Below, in pieces: positions 34,719 through 43,915 of a stretch of 64,000 bases of DNA. Under the pieces are notes generated by a model. That model made no database searches. It was not told where the DNA came from and saw only the letters and a program-made list of their open reading frames with translations. The DNA is taken from positions 1 through 64,000 of the forward strand of contig DXLU01000031.1 of assembly GCA_019414565.1 (NCBI GenBank), in the 5' to 3' direction. The first letter of the stretch is position 1. The number at the start of each line of letters is the position of its first letter. This stretch comes from Collinsella sp. (lineage in GTDB: Bacteria; Actinomycetota; Coriobacteriia; Coriobacteriales; Coriobacteriaceae). The position numbers were made by a program, and so were the translations under genes.

Positions 34719-35303
34719 TTAAATGTCGTCTGAGGAGTCGAGTTCTGCCTCGAGCTTGGCACGGCGTCTTTTCGCCGTGAAAAACGTTGCGCACAGGACA
34801 GCAAACGTGGCCGCGAAAATCGTCGCACCGCAGAACACGCCCGTGGCCAGGTTCGCCAACCAAAAGACGCTTTCGAGCGATACGATCTGCGCCTCAGCGA
34901 CACAGCGCATTGCGGCAATAACAAGCGCGAACGCGGCGCCGCTAAGACCGCTGACAAGCAGGAAATATCCAACAGGAAGATGCTCGGTTTGCCCAAAACG
35001 ATTGGTATCGACATAGCCCTTCCGCGTTTGCAGTCCTGCGCAAATCAACATCACGAGAACGAGCCACAAATACATGGCTGCCTCGAACGGCGTTGCAAAG
35101 CCATGCGGCATTTCACTTGCGTCGCTGTGAACCCACGCAACCTGTCGAGCTATAAACTGGTAGAAAAAGATCATCAACATGCCAAACGAAAGCAGCGCGA
35201 AGCCAATCTTGTAGATCTTCGCGTTCTCAGCCTCCAGGCGTTCATCCTTTGGGCCGGCATATTCACGCCACTTTTGCACGATTTTCAGATCTTCATATTT
35301 CAT
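34719..35303 (-). CDS. Four-helix membrane protein (DUF6773-like)
   Basis: A 194-aa membrane protein with helices at IGFALLSFGMLMIFFYQFIA, AAMYLWLVLVMLICAGLQ, YFLLVSGLSGAAFALVIAAM and GVFCGATIFAATFAVLCATF, ending in a charged tail (AKRRRAKLEAELDSSDD). It follows an XRE regulator by 9 nt, the usual partner of this kind of protein in Firmicutes and Coriobacteria. Such pairs are thought to form small envelope-stress or dosage modules; the function is unknown. The family name is a moderate guess. Confidence 0.75.
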   Translation of the reverse strand: MKYEDLKIVQKWREYAGPKDERLEAENAKIYKIGFALLSFGMLMIFFYQFIARQVAWVHSDASEMPHGFATPFEAAMYLWLVLVMLICAGLQTRKGYVDTNRFGQTEHLPVGYFLLVSGLSGAAFALVIAAMRCVAEAQIVSLESVFWLANLATGVFCGATIFAATFAVLCATFFTAKRRRAKLEAELDSSDDI

Positions 35304-35312
35304 AGTGAACTC

Positions 35313-35543
35313 CTAAAGAGCATTAGGGTCGGCGTCGGTTTCGTCTTCCCAAAACAAGTCGTTCAACGTAACGCGCAGCGCCTTACAGATTGCCACGCAC
35401 AAATTGAGCGTGGGGTTGTAGCCGCCCGCCTCGATAAGGCCGATGGTTTGGCGCGTAACGCCCACGGCTTGGGCTAAGTCAGCTTGCGAAAGGCCAGCCG
35501 CCGCGCGTGCCGCCTTCATGCGTAGGTTCTTTTTGCCCGGCAT
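35313..35543 (-). CDS. XRE-family HTH regulator
   Basis: A 76-aa one-domain regulator: MKAARAAAGLSQADLAQAVG, VTRQTIGLIEAGGYNPTLN and LCVAICKALRVTLNDLFW are the classic Cro/CI helices. It begins at 35543 with GAAAGGAAC upstream; the longer frame to 35603 extends into the promoter. It is the first gene of a pair with the four-helix membrane protein. Confidence 0.9.
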   Translation of the reverse strand: MPGKKNLRMKAARAAAGLSQADLAQAVGVTRQTIGLIEAGGYNPTLNLCVAICKALRVTLNDLFWEDETDADPNAL

Positions 35544-35693
35544 GGAGTTCCTTTCGTAGTAATGGACAGATATCCGTTGCAACATGACAGAAATATATTG
35601 CATCCTTCACAAGATGTCAACTAAATCTGTCATTATGGAAACCATGTCCGCCATCGCCATGTGGACATAACAATTTCGATTCGCTATTCAAAC

Positions 35694-35799
35694 TTACTCG
35701 GACAAAACCGACTCGGTTTTGTCCGAGTAAACTCGAGCATAAACTTATTCATGCGATACAATTAACTCGGACAAAACCGAGTCGGAAGGAACCGAGTAA
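35694..35799. promoter_or_regulatory. Double palindrome upstream of and overlapping the ATPase ribosome binding site
   Basis: An 18-bp perfect inverted repeat with a 1-nt centre (TTACTCGGACAAAACCGA, then C, then the complement) occupies 35694-35730. A second copy starts at 35765: its left arm ACTCGGACAAAACCGA is intact, but its right arm (35782-35799) has the middle replaced by GGAAGGA, the likely ribosome binding site, and ends directly before the GTG start at 35800. It may be an autoregulatory operator, or a hairpin that hides the ribosome binding site. Confidence 0.75.
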
Positions 35800-37182
35800 G
35801 TGGAATTCATTGGCAGGGAGCTTGAACTCGCCCGTATTAAGAAAACACTCAATGCGCCCGAGCAGCGCAATGTTCTCATTTACGGAAGGCGTCGCGTCGG
35901 CAAAAGTGAGCTCATCAAGCAGGCGCTAACCGATTTATCGGACGTCGCAACGATCTATTACGAGTGCCGCCAAACCTCCGAGGCAGACAACCTCGAGAGT
36001 CTGTCCGCCCTTGCTGCTGAAGCGCTAAGCTTTCCTCCGCTCGCCTTCACGGGCATCCGCGAGCTCATCGAATTTCTGTTTGCCCAAGCCAAAGACAAGA
36101 ACATTACCCTCGTTCTCGACGAATACCCCTACTTGAGAGATGCGGTTAAAGGCTTAGACAGCATTCTCCAGACCTCAATCGACGCTCACAGGGAAGACTC
36201 ACGTTTAAACATTGTCCTGTGCGGCTCCTACGTTGAGATTATGAAATCTCTCATCGAGCATGAAAGCCCCCTCTACGGGCGAATTGATCTCGCGCTTGAG
36301 CTTAAGCCCATGGATTACTTTGACGCTGCAAAGTTCTATCCCGCGTTCTCACCCGAGGACAAGGTGCGGCTCTATAGCGTTTTTGGCGGCATCCCCTTTT
36401 ACAATCGCCTCATCGATCAGTCCCAAAGCGTACGCGACAATATCATCGAGCTCGTCACAGAACCTGGCGCCCGCTTAGAAAGCGAAGTACCGTCCTATCT
36501 CAACGCCGAGATCTCGAAGATGACCAACGCCAACGAAGTTTTCGGGGCTCTCGCACAAGGTTACTCCCGTTGGGGGGACGTGCTGGCACAGTCGCACGTC
36601 TCGAGCGGTCCGGCCATGGCAGACGTACTCGACAAGCTCATGTCGCTCGAAATCGTCCAAAAGCGTGCACCCATCAACGACCCTACGAATAAGCGCAAGT
36701 CTGGCTACTTTGTGGTGGACCCACTTTCGCTCTTTTACTATCGCTACGTCTTCCGCAATGCCTCTGCGCGTCAGCTGCTCGACCCGGAAGTCTTCTATGA
36801 TCGTCACGTCTCCCAAGACTTCGAGGAAAACTACACTCCACATATGTTCGAGGAGATCTGCCGTCAATACCTCGTGCGGCAAAATAGGACTGGCAAGATC
36901 GAACCGGCTTTCGATGCCATAGGCAAGTACTGGTACGACGATCCCGCAAACAAAACGAGCGGCGAATTCGATGTGGTAACGCAAGACCCCGAGGGCTACG
37001 CATTCTACGAAGCAAAGTTCCGCAAATCCCCCGTCACGCAAAAAATGGTCGACGAGGAAATCACCCAAGTCGAGGCAACGGGGCTCAAGTGCCATCGCTA
37101 CGGATTCTTCTCCCGTTCGGGCTTCGAAGCTGACGAAAGCGATCGAACCGTCTTCATCGACCTGCCGCAGATGTTTGAATAG
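35800..37182 (+). CDS. AAA ATPase with DUF234-like C-terminal domain
   Basis: A 460-aa archaeal-type ATPase. The N terminus reads EFIGRELELARI, then Walker A YGRRRVGKSELI and Walker B TLVLDEYPYL. A winged helix follows near 245-310. The C-terminal domain has GEFDVVTQ and YAFYEAKFRKSP, a D..(E)xK arrangement like PD-(D/E)XK nucleases (DUF234). GTG start at 35800. These ATPases are common in mobile and gut bacterial genomes; their job is unknown. The upstream palindromes end at the start codon. Confidence 0.85.
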   Translation: MEFIGRELELARIKKTLNAPEQRNVLIYGRRRVGKSELIKQALTDLSDVATIYYECRQTSEADNLESLSALAAEALSFPPLAFTGIRELIEFLFAQAKDKNITLVLDEYPYLRDAVKGLDSILQTSIDAHREDSRLNIVLCGSYVEIMKSLIEHESPLYGRIDLALELKPMDYFDAAKFYPAFSPEDKVRLYSVFGGIPFYNRLIDQSQSVRDNIIELVTEPGARLESEVPSYLNAEISKMTNANEVFGALAQGYSRWGDVLAQSHVSSGPAMADVLDKLMSLEIVQKRAPINDPTNKRKSGYFVVDPLSLFYYRYVFRNASARQLLDPEVFYDRHVSQDFEENYTPHMFEEICRQYLVRQNRTGKIEPAFDAIGKYWYDDPANKTSGEFDVVTQDPEGYAFYEAKFRKSPVTQKMVDEEITQVEATGLKCHRYGFFSRSGFEADESDRTVFIDLPQMFE

Positions 37183-37220
37183 GACAGACCCCACCCGCAT
37201 CCCAAGCATCCATTATCTAA

Positions 37221-37236
37221 TCGAACGATTGTTCGA
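37221..37236. promoter_or_regulatory. Candidate LexA box upstream of topoisomerase genes
   Basis: TCGAAC-GATT-GTTCGA, two perfect half-sites of the actinobacterial SOS box. It lies 99 nt before the start of the topoisomerase B-subunit gene, upstream of a TATGCT that could be a -10 element (37274). Confidence 0.6.
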
Positions 37237-37334
37237 TGGATTTCGTGTTGGGTGGAATCGTCTGTGGGCTGGGCTATGCTACCTTGACTATCTATATGAC
37301 TTAAACGCAGCAAAGGAGCACCGAGAGAGCGAGT

Positions 37335-39332
37335 ATGGCAAAAAACACCGCAAACTATGGTAACGACAGTATTCGTCAGCTCAAGGACGAGGAGCGCGTA
37401 CGCCTGCGCCCCGCCGTCATCTTTGGCTCGGACGGGCTCGACGGCTGCGCACATGCCGCCTTCGAGATCCTGTCCAACGCCGTTGACGAGGCGCGCCAGG
37501 GCTACGGCAAGCTCATCATCCTTACCGCCTTTCGCGATGGCTCCATTCAGGTAGAGGACAACGGCCGCGGCTGCCCACTCGACTGGAACCCTTCCGAGAA
37601 GCGCTTTAACTGGGAGCTCGTCTTTTGCGAGCTCTACGCCGGCGGCAAGTACAACAACAACCAGGGCGGCGACTACGACTTCTCGCTCGGCACCAACGGC
37701 CTGGGCTCGTGCGCGACCCAGTACGCTTCCGAGTACATGGACGTCACCGTTTGGCGCGACGGTAACAAGTACTCTCTGCACTTTAAGAAAGGCAAGGTCG
37801 TCGGCGCCAAAAAGAAGGCGCTCGAGATCGAGCCCAGCGACGAGGACCGCACCGGCACCACCATCAAGTGGCGCCCCGATCTTGAGGTCTTTACCTCGAT
37901 CAGCATTCCCCACGACTGGTATCGCGAGACCATGCGCCGCCAGGCCGTGGTTAACGCCAACGTGACCTTCCGCCTGCGCATCGAGGGCGACGACGGCGAG
38001 TTTACCGAAGAGGATTTTTGCTATCCCAAGGGCATCGAGGACTACGTGCTCGAAAAGGTCGGTACCGACTACCTTACCGAGCCCTTCTTTATCGAGGCTG
38101 ACCGTCGCGGTCGCGACCGCGAGGACCTGCCCGATTACAACGTCAAGATCACCGCGTGCATGTGCTTCTCGCGCACCTTCACGATGCAGGAGTACTACCA
38201 CAACTCCTCCTGGCTCGAGAACGGCGGTTCGCCCGAGAAGGCAGCCCGCAGCGCTCTGACCAGCGCCATCGATGCCTACATCAAGAATCAAGGCAAGTAC
38301 AACAAAAACGAGAGCGGCATCAAGTGGCAGGACGTCCAGGACTGCCTGGTTCTGGTGACTAACTGCTTCTCCACCCAGACGTCCTACGAAAACCAGACCA
38401 AGAAGGCTATCAATAACCGCTTTATCCAGCAGGCCATGACCGCCTTCTTTAAGGAGCGCCTCTCGACCTACTTGATCGAGAACAAAGACGCTGCCAACAA
38501 GATCGTGGAGCAGGTGCTCATCAACAAGCGCTCGCGTGAGAACGCCGAAAAGACTCGCCAGAGCATTAAGACCAACCTGCAGCAGAAGACCGACATGGCC
38601 AACCGCGTGCAGAAGTTCATCGACTGCCGCTCCAAGGACAAAAACCGTCGCGAGATCTACATCGTAGAGGGCGACTCGGCAGCAGGCGCCATTCGCACCT
38701 CGCGCGATGCCGAGTTCCAAGGCGTTATGCCCGTCCGAGGCAAGATCCTCAACTGCCTGAAGGAGGACTACCCGCGCATCTTTAAGTCCGACATCATCAT
38801 GGACCTCATGCGCGTACTGGGCTGCGGCGTAGAGATCAAGGACAAGCGCATCAAGAACCTCGGTGCCTTTGACCTGGACAACCTCAACTGGAACAAAGTC
38901 ATCATCTGTACGGACGCCGACGTCGACGGCTATCACATTCGCACGCTCGTGCTCACCATGCTCTACCGTCTGGTGCCCACACTTATCGACGAAGGCTACG
39001 TGTATATCGCCGAGTCGCCGCTCTACGAGATCAACTGCAAAGGGAAGACCTACTTTGCCTACACCGAGCTCGAGAAGAACGGCATCCTCAAGGAGATCGG
39101 CGACCAGAAGTGTTCCATCAACCGCTCCAAGGGTCTTGGTGAGAACGATCCGGACATGATGTGGCTCACCACCATGAACCCCGAGACGCGTCGCCTGATC
39201 AAGGTGGAGCCCGAGGACGTCACCAAGATGGAAACCATGTTCAACCTGTTGCTGGGCAACGACGAGGCGGGCCGTAAGCGCCATATCTCCGAGCACGGCA
39301 AGGAATACCTGGACCAGCTGGACCTGCAATAG
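37335..39332 (+). CDS. Type IIA DNA topoisomerase, B subunit (GyrB/ParE-like)
   Basis: A 665-aa ATPase subunit. The GHKL domain shows AAFEILSNAVDEARQGYGK (Asn and Asp that bind Mg-ATP), VEDNGRGCPLDW and LGTNGLGSCATQYAS. The TOPRIM domain shows IYIVEGDSAAGAIRTSRD, PVRGKILN and IICTDADVDGYHIRTL. The N terminus is divergent from the housekeeping GyrB type and lacks the long ParE insert. AAAGGAG lies upstream. The A subunit follows after 45 nt. Together they should cut and pass duplex DNA; whether this is topoisomerase IV or a second gyrase is not clear, because the main gyrase genes are not in view. Confidence 0.92.
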   Translation: MAKNTANYGNDSIRQLKDEERVRLRPAVIFGSDGLDGCAHAAFEILSNAVDEARQGYGKLIILTAFRDGSIQVEDNGRGCPLDWNPSEKRFNWELVFCELYAGGKYNNNQGGDYDFSLGTNGLGSCATQYASEYMDVTVWRDGNKYSLHFKKGKVVGAKKKALEIEPSDEDRTGTTIKWRPDLEVFTSISIPHDWYRETMRRQAVVNANVTFRLRIEGDDGEFTEEDFCYPKGIEDYVLEKVGTDYLTEPFFIEADRRGRDREDLPDYNVKITACMCFSRTFTMQEYYHNSSWLENGGSPEKAARSALTSAIDAYIKNQGKYNKNESGIKWQDVQDCLVLVTNCFSTQTSYENQTKKAINNRFIQQAMTAFFKERLSTYLIENKDAANKIVEQVLINKRSRENAEKTRQSIKTNLQQKTDMANRVQKFIDCRSKDKNRREIYIVEGDSAAGAIRTSRDAEFQGVMPVRGKILNCLKEDYPRIFKSDIIMDLMRVLGCGVEIKDKRIKNLGAFDLDNLNWNKVIICTDADVDGYHIRTLVLTMLYRLVPTLIDEGYVYIAESPLYEINCKGKTYFAYTELEKNGILKEIGDQKCSINRSKGLGENDPDMMWLTTMNPETRRLIKVEPEDVTKMETMFNLLLGNDEAGRKRHISEHGKEYLDQLDLQ

Positions 39333-39377
39333 CAGCAAATCGATAACGACGGCCCATAAGAAGTTCAAGAGGAAATC

Positions 39378-41618
39378 GTGGCAAAGAAGAAGACGAAGAA
39401 CCAGCCAAAGAAAAAGCAGGTCAACGCCGAGAACGTCATCGGCCTGCACTCCGAGGTTACCGACCAGCCGATCACGCAGACGCTCGAGGTCAACTACATG
39501 CCTTACGCCATGAGCGTCAACGTCTCGCGAGCATTCCCCGAGATCGACGGCTTTAAGCCCTCGCATCGCAAGCTGCTCTACACTATGTACAAGATGGGTC
39601 TGCTCAAGGGCGAGCGCCAGAAGAGCGCCAACATCGTGGGCCAGACCATGAAGCTCAACCCGCATGGCGACGCCGCGATCTACGAGACGATGGTGCGCCT
39701 GGCGACGGGTAACGAAGCGCTGCTTGCCCCCTTCGTGGAGTCGAAGGGCAACTTTGGCAAGTACTATTCGGGCGACCTGAGCTACGCCGCCTCACGTTAC
39801 ACCGAGGCCAAGCTCTCCCCCATCAGCGCCGAGATCTTCAAGGACATCGACAAGGACCCGGTCGACTTCGTCGACAGCTACGACGGTGCCATGAAGGAGC
39901 CGCGTCTGCTGCCCACCACGTTCCCCAACATCCTCGTCTCGGCCAACAAGGGCATCGGCGTCGCTATGGCGTCCGATATCTGCGGCTTCAACCTCAACGA
40001 GGTCTGCACCGCCACGATGCACTACCTGAAGGACCCCGACTGCGACCTGCTCGAGTACATGCCCATGCCCGATTTCTCGACCGGCGGCGAGATTATCTAC
40101 CGCCGCGAGGAGATGGAGAAGATCATCGAGACCGGTCTTGGCAGCTTCCAGATTCGCTCCCGCTGGCGCTGGATCCCCGAAGAGCGCATCATCGAGGTGT
40201 ATGAGATCCCCTACACCACCAAGACCGATGTCATCATCGAGCGCATCGTCAAGCTCTCCAAGGAGGGCAAGGTCAAAGAGATCGCTGACATCCGCGACGA
40301 GACCGACCTCTCGGGCTTGCGCATCGCCATCGACCTTAAGCGCGGCGTCGACCCCGACAAGCTCATGGCCAAGCTCTATCGCTCGACCACGCTGCAGGAC
40401 TCGTTCTCGTGCAACTTCAACGTGCTCGTCGACGGCTATCCCCGTGTTATGGGCGTGCGCCAGATCCTGCGCGAGTGGGTCAAGTGGCGTATTGAGTCCA
40501 CGCGTCGCCGCATTAACTTTGACCTGGGCAAAAAGTCCGAGCGCCTGCACCTGCTGCACGGCCTTGAGGCGATCCTGCTCGACATCGACAAGGCAATCGC
40601 CATCATCCGCGGCACCAAACTCGAGGCCGAGGTCGTGCCCAACCTTATGAAGGGTTTCGACATCGACGAGACCCAGGCCGAGTTTGTCGCCGAGCTCAAG
40701 CTCCGCAACATCAACGAGGAGTACATCCTCAACCGCACCAAGGACATTGCCAAGCTCGAGGGCGAGATCGCCGAACTCGAGGAGATCCTCTCGAGCGAGG
40801 ACAACATCAAGAAGGTCATCAGCGACGAGCTGGCCGCGGTTAACAAGAAGTACGTGATGCCGCGCCGCACGGGCAGGATCGAGCCCCATGAGGTCATCGA
40901 GGTGAGCCTGGAGCCCGAGGTCGAGGAGTACCCGGTCACCATCATGCTCTCGCGCGACGGCTACCTTAAGAAGATGACGGACCGCGTGCTCAAGAAGGCG
41001 ACCACGCTCAAGTACAAGGACGGCGACAAACCCTTTATCGAGTTCCCGTCCTCCAACACGCACGAGCTGCTGGTCTTTACCAACAAGAGCCAGGTGTACA
41101 AGTGCAAGGTCGCGGCGTTTGAGGATACCAAGTCGGCCCAGCTGGGCTCGTACCTACCGACCGATCTTGAGATGGAACCCGACGAGAGCGTCATCTGGGT
41201 CATCGACCCCGAGGACTACAAGGCCGACGTGCTGTTCGTCTTTGAGAACGGCCGCGTGGTGCGTGTCGCGCTTTCTGGATACGCTACCAAGACCAACCGC
41301 AAGCGCCTTAAGAACGCCATCTACGGCGGCAGCAAGCTGCTGTATGCGCAGGTGCTCAAGGAGGACCGCGACCTCGCGCTGGTCTCGAGCGACTATCGTT
41401 TGATGAACTTCAACACGTCGCTGCTTAAGACCAAGACGACCACCAACACGCAGGGCGTCCAGGCCTTTACGGCCAAGAAGGGCCGCTCGGTCACCACCGT
41501 CGGCACGACCGAGGAGATTCTTGGCGCCGGCGTCTCGGCCGAAAAGTTCACCGCGCAGAGCCTGCCCTCCGCCGGCGCCCTCATGAAGGAAAACGACATG
41601 CCGAGTTTGTTTGACTAA
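39378..41618 (+). CDS. Type IIA DNA topoisomerase, A subunit (GyrA/ParC-like)
   Basis: A 746-aa subunit with a Lys-rich start, YMPYAMSVNVSRAFPEIDG, FKPSHRKLLYTMYKMG and the catalytic tyrosine in SYAASRYTEAKLSPI. The C-terminal beta-propeller region is present (VTIMLSRDGYLKKM, LLVFTNKSQVYKCKV) but I see no clean GyrA-box, which argues for relaxing/decatenating (ParC-like) rather than supercoiling activity. Start GTG at 39378 with GAGGAAATC upstream. Translated from the same operon as the B subunit. Confidence 0.9.
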   Translation: MAKKKTKNQPKKKQVNAENVIGLHSEVTDQPITQTLEVNYMPYAMSVNVSRAFPEIDGFKPSHRKLLYTMYKMGLLKGERQKSANIVGQTMKLNPHGDAAIYETMVRLATGNEALLAPFVESKGNFGKYYSGDLSYAASRYTEAKLSPISAEIFKDIDKDPVDFVDSYDGAMKEPRLLPTTFPNILVSANKGIGVAMASDICGFNLNEVCTATMHYLKDPDCDLLEYMPMPDFSTGGEIIYRREEMEKIIETGLGSFQIRSRWRWIPEERIIEVYEIPYTTKTDVIIERIVKLSKEGKVKEIADIRDETDLSGLRIAIDLKRGVDPDKLMAKLYRSTTLQDSFSCNFNVLVDGYPRVMGVRQILREWVKWRIESTRRRINFDLGKKSERLHLLHGLEAILLDIDKAIAIIRGTKLEAEVVPNLMKGFDIDETQAEFVAELKLRNINEEYILNRTKDIAKLEGEIAELEEILSSEDNIKKVISDELAAVNKKYVMPRRTGRIEPHEVIEVSLEPEVEEYPVTIMLSRDGYLKKMTDRVLKKATTLKYKDGDKPFIEFPSSNTHELLVFTNKSQVYKCKVAAFEDTKSAQLGSYLPTDLEMEPDESVIWVIDPEDYKADVLFVFENGRVVRVALSGYATKTNRKRLKNAIYGGSKLLYAQVLKEDRDLALVSSDYRLMNFNTSLLKTKTTTNTQGVQAFTAKKGRSVTTVGTTEEILGAGVSAEKFTAQSLPSAGALMKENDMPSLFD

Positions 41619-41657
41619 AACAACGGCGACCAAACCGTTATGGTTTTACAAAGCAGC

Positions 41658-41694
41658 GGGGCCCGGAGCGCAGCAACATCGCGCTCCGGGCCCC
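41658..41694. terminator. GC-rich hairpin between convergent genes
   Basis: GGGGCCCGGAGCGC pairs perfectly with GCGCTCCGGGCCCC over a 9-nt loop. There is no clear T-run, but its place between two convergent genes suggests a terminator. Confidence 0.65.
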
Positions 41695-41716
41695 ATGCAT
41701 TACAGCAACATCATCC

Positions 41717-43006
41717 CTATAGACAAAATGTCGCATAAAGTGGAACAGACATAAGCCCATCATTCATTCCAAAGGGCTTAGTCGATAGTCTGATAAGGCG
41801 CACGCCCGGATGGGTCTTTTTAAGTGAGGACAGGCTTCGAGATCTTGTGTTCTCCCCCGCCTTGACTTCAATCGCAGACAAGCATCCCTGCTTCTCTACT
41901 ACAAAGTCGATTTCCGCACGATTATCTCGCGCCCAATAATGCAGCGGATAGCCCATGGCTGAAAGCTGTTGGGCAACGTAGTTTTCGGTAAGTGCGCCCA
42001 TGAATGTGCCGCCGATGCCGGCTAGAATATCGGCGCGTTGAGCACCGGCCTTGGAGACGAGCAGCCCTGTATCCGCCTGATAGATTTTAAAAGCAGAAGG
42101 GTTAACGAAGGCCTCTAAGGGGCTTTCGATCTGCCCGACTAGGCTGCAGCGCGCCACCGTACCCGACAATACAAGCCAATCGAGAGCATCTCCAAAGAGA
42201 GACGCATTGCCCCCCGCTCGCACTACCTTGTATTGAAATTTACGATTCTCTTTGGCAAGCTGCTGCGAAATGGAATCGAAGCACGCACGCGTCTTTGCGC
42301 TCAAGCGTTCATCAGCATATTTATTGGTGTCGGCGGAATATCCGTCGAGAATAATCCGATGCTTTTCGGCCACATCAATGATTGACTGATCATCGATGTA
42401 CGTTTGGACCGCCTCGGGCATTCCGCCAACAACAAGATACTGTCGATAGAGCCCAAGCGCCTTTTCATGAAGGCTTGGCGCAAGAGGACCCATTATCTCA
42501 AATGATGAGCGTATCTCGTCGACCAGCTGATCGTGCCCCATCGCCCAGAGAAACTCCTCGAAATCGAGTGGAGTCATCTCAATCAAGTCGGTCTTTCCGA
42601 CGGGGAACGAATACGACTGATGGTTAATGGCAACCCCAAGAAGCGACCCGGCAGCCGCAACGTAATACTCGGGAGCATCTTCGCAAAAGTATTTAAGGGA
42701 AGTGAGCGCTTCCTCGCATGCCTGGATCTCGTCAATGAACAGTAAGGTTTTGCCAGGCACGATACGCTGTCCCGTACGAGCCTCAATCGCGCGTACGATC
42801 GTATGAGGGTCAAGACCGCCCGAAAAATCCGCTCGCGCCGACCGGTCGTTCTCAAGATTAACGTAGACAACCGATTCGAAAAGATCCTGAGCGTACGTTC
42901 TGAGCAGATAGGTCTTGCCACACTGGCGCACGCCTTTGACCAGCAAAGGTTTTCTATCAGCCCTGTCTCGCCATTCCCTAAGGAGCTCGTCTGCCTTGCG
43001 ACGCAT
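41717..43006 (-). CDS. AAA ATPase with DUF4143 domain
   Basis: A 429-aa ATPase of the AAA_14/DUF4143 type. Walker A is KGVRQCGKTYLL, Walker B LLFIDEIQACEEAL, then FAAAGSLLGVAI-type sensor (AAAGSLLGVAI). The C-terminal part has GALTENYVAQQLSAMGYPL and ARDNRAEIDFVVEKQG..IEVKAGEN, a nuclease-like E..D..(E)xK arrangement. The start at 43006 uses AGGGAAGG 6 nt upstream, better than the TTG at 43012. The function of the family is unknown. It is the intact relative of the fragments found at 47340, 52703, 53727, 57153 and 58488. Confidence 0.88.
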   Translation of the reverse strand: MRRKADELLREWRDRADRKPLLVKGVRQCGKTYLLRTYAQDLFESVVYVNLENDRSARADFSGGLDPHTIVRAIEARTGQRIVPGKTLLFIDEIQACEEALTSLKYFCEDAPEYYVAAAGSLLGVAINHQSYSFPVGKTDLIEMTPLDFEEFLWAMGHDQLVDEIRSSFEIMGPLAPSLHEKALGLYRQYLVVGGMPEAVQTYIDDQSIIDVAEKHRIILDGYSADTNKYADERLSAKTRACFDSISQQLAKENRKFQYKVVRAGGNASLFGDALDWLVLSGTVARCSLVGQIESPLEAFVNPSAFKIYQADTGLLVSKAGAQRADILAGIGGTFMGALTENYVAQQLSAMGYPLHYWARDNRAEIDFVVEKQGCLSAIEVKAGENTRSRSLSSLKKTHPGVRLIRLSTKPFGMNDGLMSVPLYATFCL

Positions 43007-43186
43007 ACGCAACCTTCCCTCATGAACTTCTGTTTGACAATATTTTAACGCGGATTAATTTGTTTTCAGTTATTTTTCTGCGTTTAAAAATTGTTCTATA
43101 CGGCACTTGAGGGAATACACCCCTATCTCTTGGTAAGGATAGCAAGCATTTCCACCAACGCTGATTGCCATGCGTTCTTCTTGTCC

Positions 43187-43717
43187 TTAGGCAAGCTTGC
43201 GAGCGAGCTCTCGCACCTCTTTCAACTTGGGCGAGGATGCCATGCTGTCGCGCTCGGTCATACCGCTGATGGTGACAATGCCCTGGTCCTCCCACTTGCA
43301 GTACGCGCAGGTTGACTTGTACATAGCGATCGCCGCATCATAGACGCCCTCGCTGTGGCTATCGAGTAAAAGGGCCGTCTTGGTGAACGGGAAGCCCGTA
43401 GCACCGAAGGCGTACAGGCGGTCGATGACAGCCTTCTCCTGTGCGGTGATATCAAACCAGTAGATAGGCGAAGCGAAGACGGCCATGTCGGCGTCTTTCA
43501 GCGACTCAATCACGTTGGCCATGTCATCCTTCTGCACGCAGACGCCCTCATGGGCGAAGCAGTACTGGCATCCCAAGCAGCCGGCGATCTTCTTGCTGGC
43601 AACGCGGACGACCTCGACCGTATGGCCGCCCTCACGCGCGGTCTCGGCAAACGCCTCGACCATGGTATCGGTATTAGCGCCCTTACGCGGGCTGCCGCTC
43701 AATACAACGATATTCAT
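43187..43717 (-). CDS. Flavodoxin-fold NAD(P)H-dependent oxidoreductase, Fe-S flavoprotein type
   Basis: A 176-aa flavoprotein: the FMN phosphate loop is VLSGSPRKGANTDTM, then the cysteine motif CLGCQYCFAHEGVC (four Cys, as in the iron-sulfur flavoprotein branch), DADMAVFASPIYWFDIT and a C-terminal KSTCAYCKWEDQG with two more Cys. It probably passes electrons between NAD(P)H and small quinone- or metal-type acceptors. The start has GAGGGAATCC upstream. It lies upstream of the tetR/sirtuin region but in opposite direction to the sirtuins. Confidence 0.88.
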   Translation of the reverse strand: MNIVVLSGSPRKGANTDTMVEAFAETAREGGHTVEVVRVASKKIAGCLGCQYCFAHEGVCVQKDDMANVIESLKDADMAVFASPIYWFDITAQEKAVIDRLYAFGATGFPFTKTALLLDSHSEGVYDAAIAMYKSTCAYCKWEDQGIVTISGMTERDSMASSPKLKEVRELARKLA

Positions 43718-43915
43718 AGGATTCCCTCTCCTTCATGCTGCAGGCGCGCAGCATTTTTTCTTGTAACCAAAACGAATGGTGTTAATCAATCGCCTGCAGG
43801 CCATATCTCTTGTTCAAGTTCCCTAAAGAAGCTCAAGACGATTGCGATTGCCTTATACAACGTCGAAAATCAAAGAGGGCCCATAGCAACGCCACCTACC
43901 TGAAATGACATGCGG

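Noticed and set aside
37098..39665. 855-codon open frame on the minus strand across the topoisomerase B gene
   Set aside because: It is antisense to a gene with all GyrB/ParE motifs. Long antisense frames are common opposite GC-rich genes, and its translation is a low-complexity Val/Leu/His-rich sequence.
39792..41063. 423-codon minus-strand open frame
   Set aside because: Antisense to the topoisomerase A gene, same reasoning; no ribosome binding site.
43013..43186. Possible small gene between the DUF4143 ATPase and the flavoprotein
   Set aside because: The AT-rich part is better explained as the ATPase promoter; frames here lack start signals.
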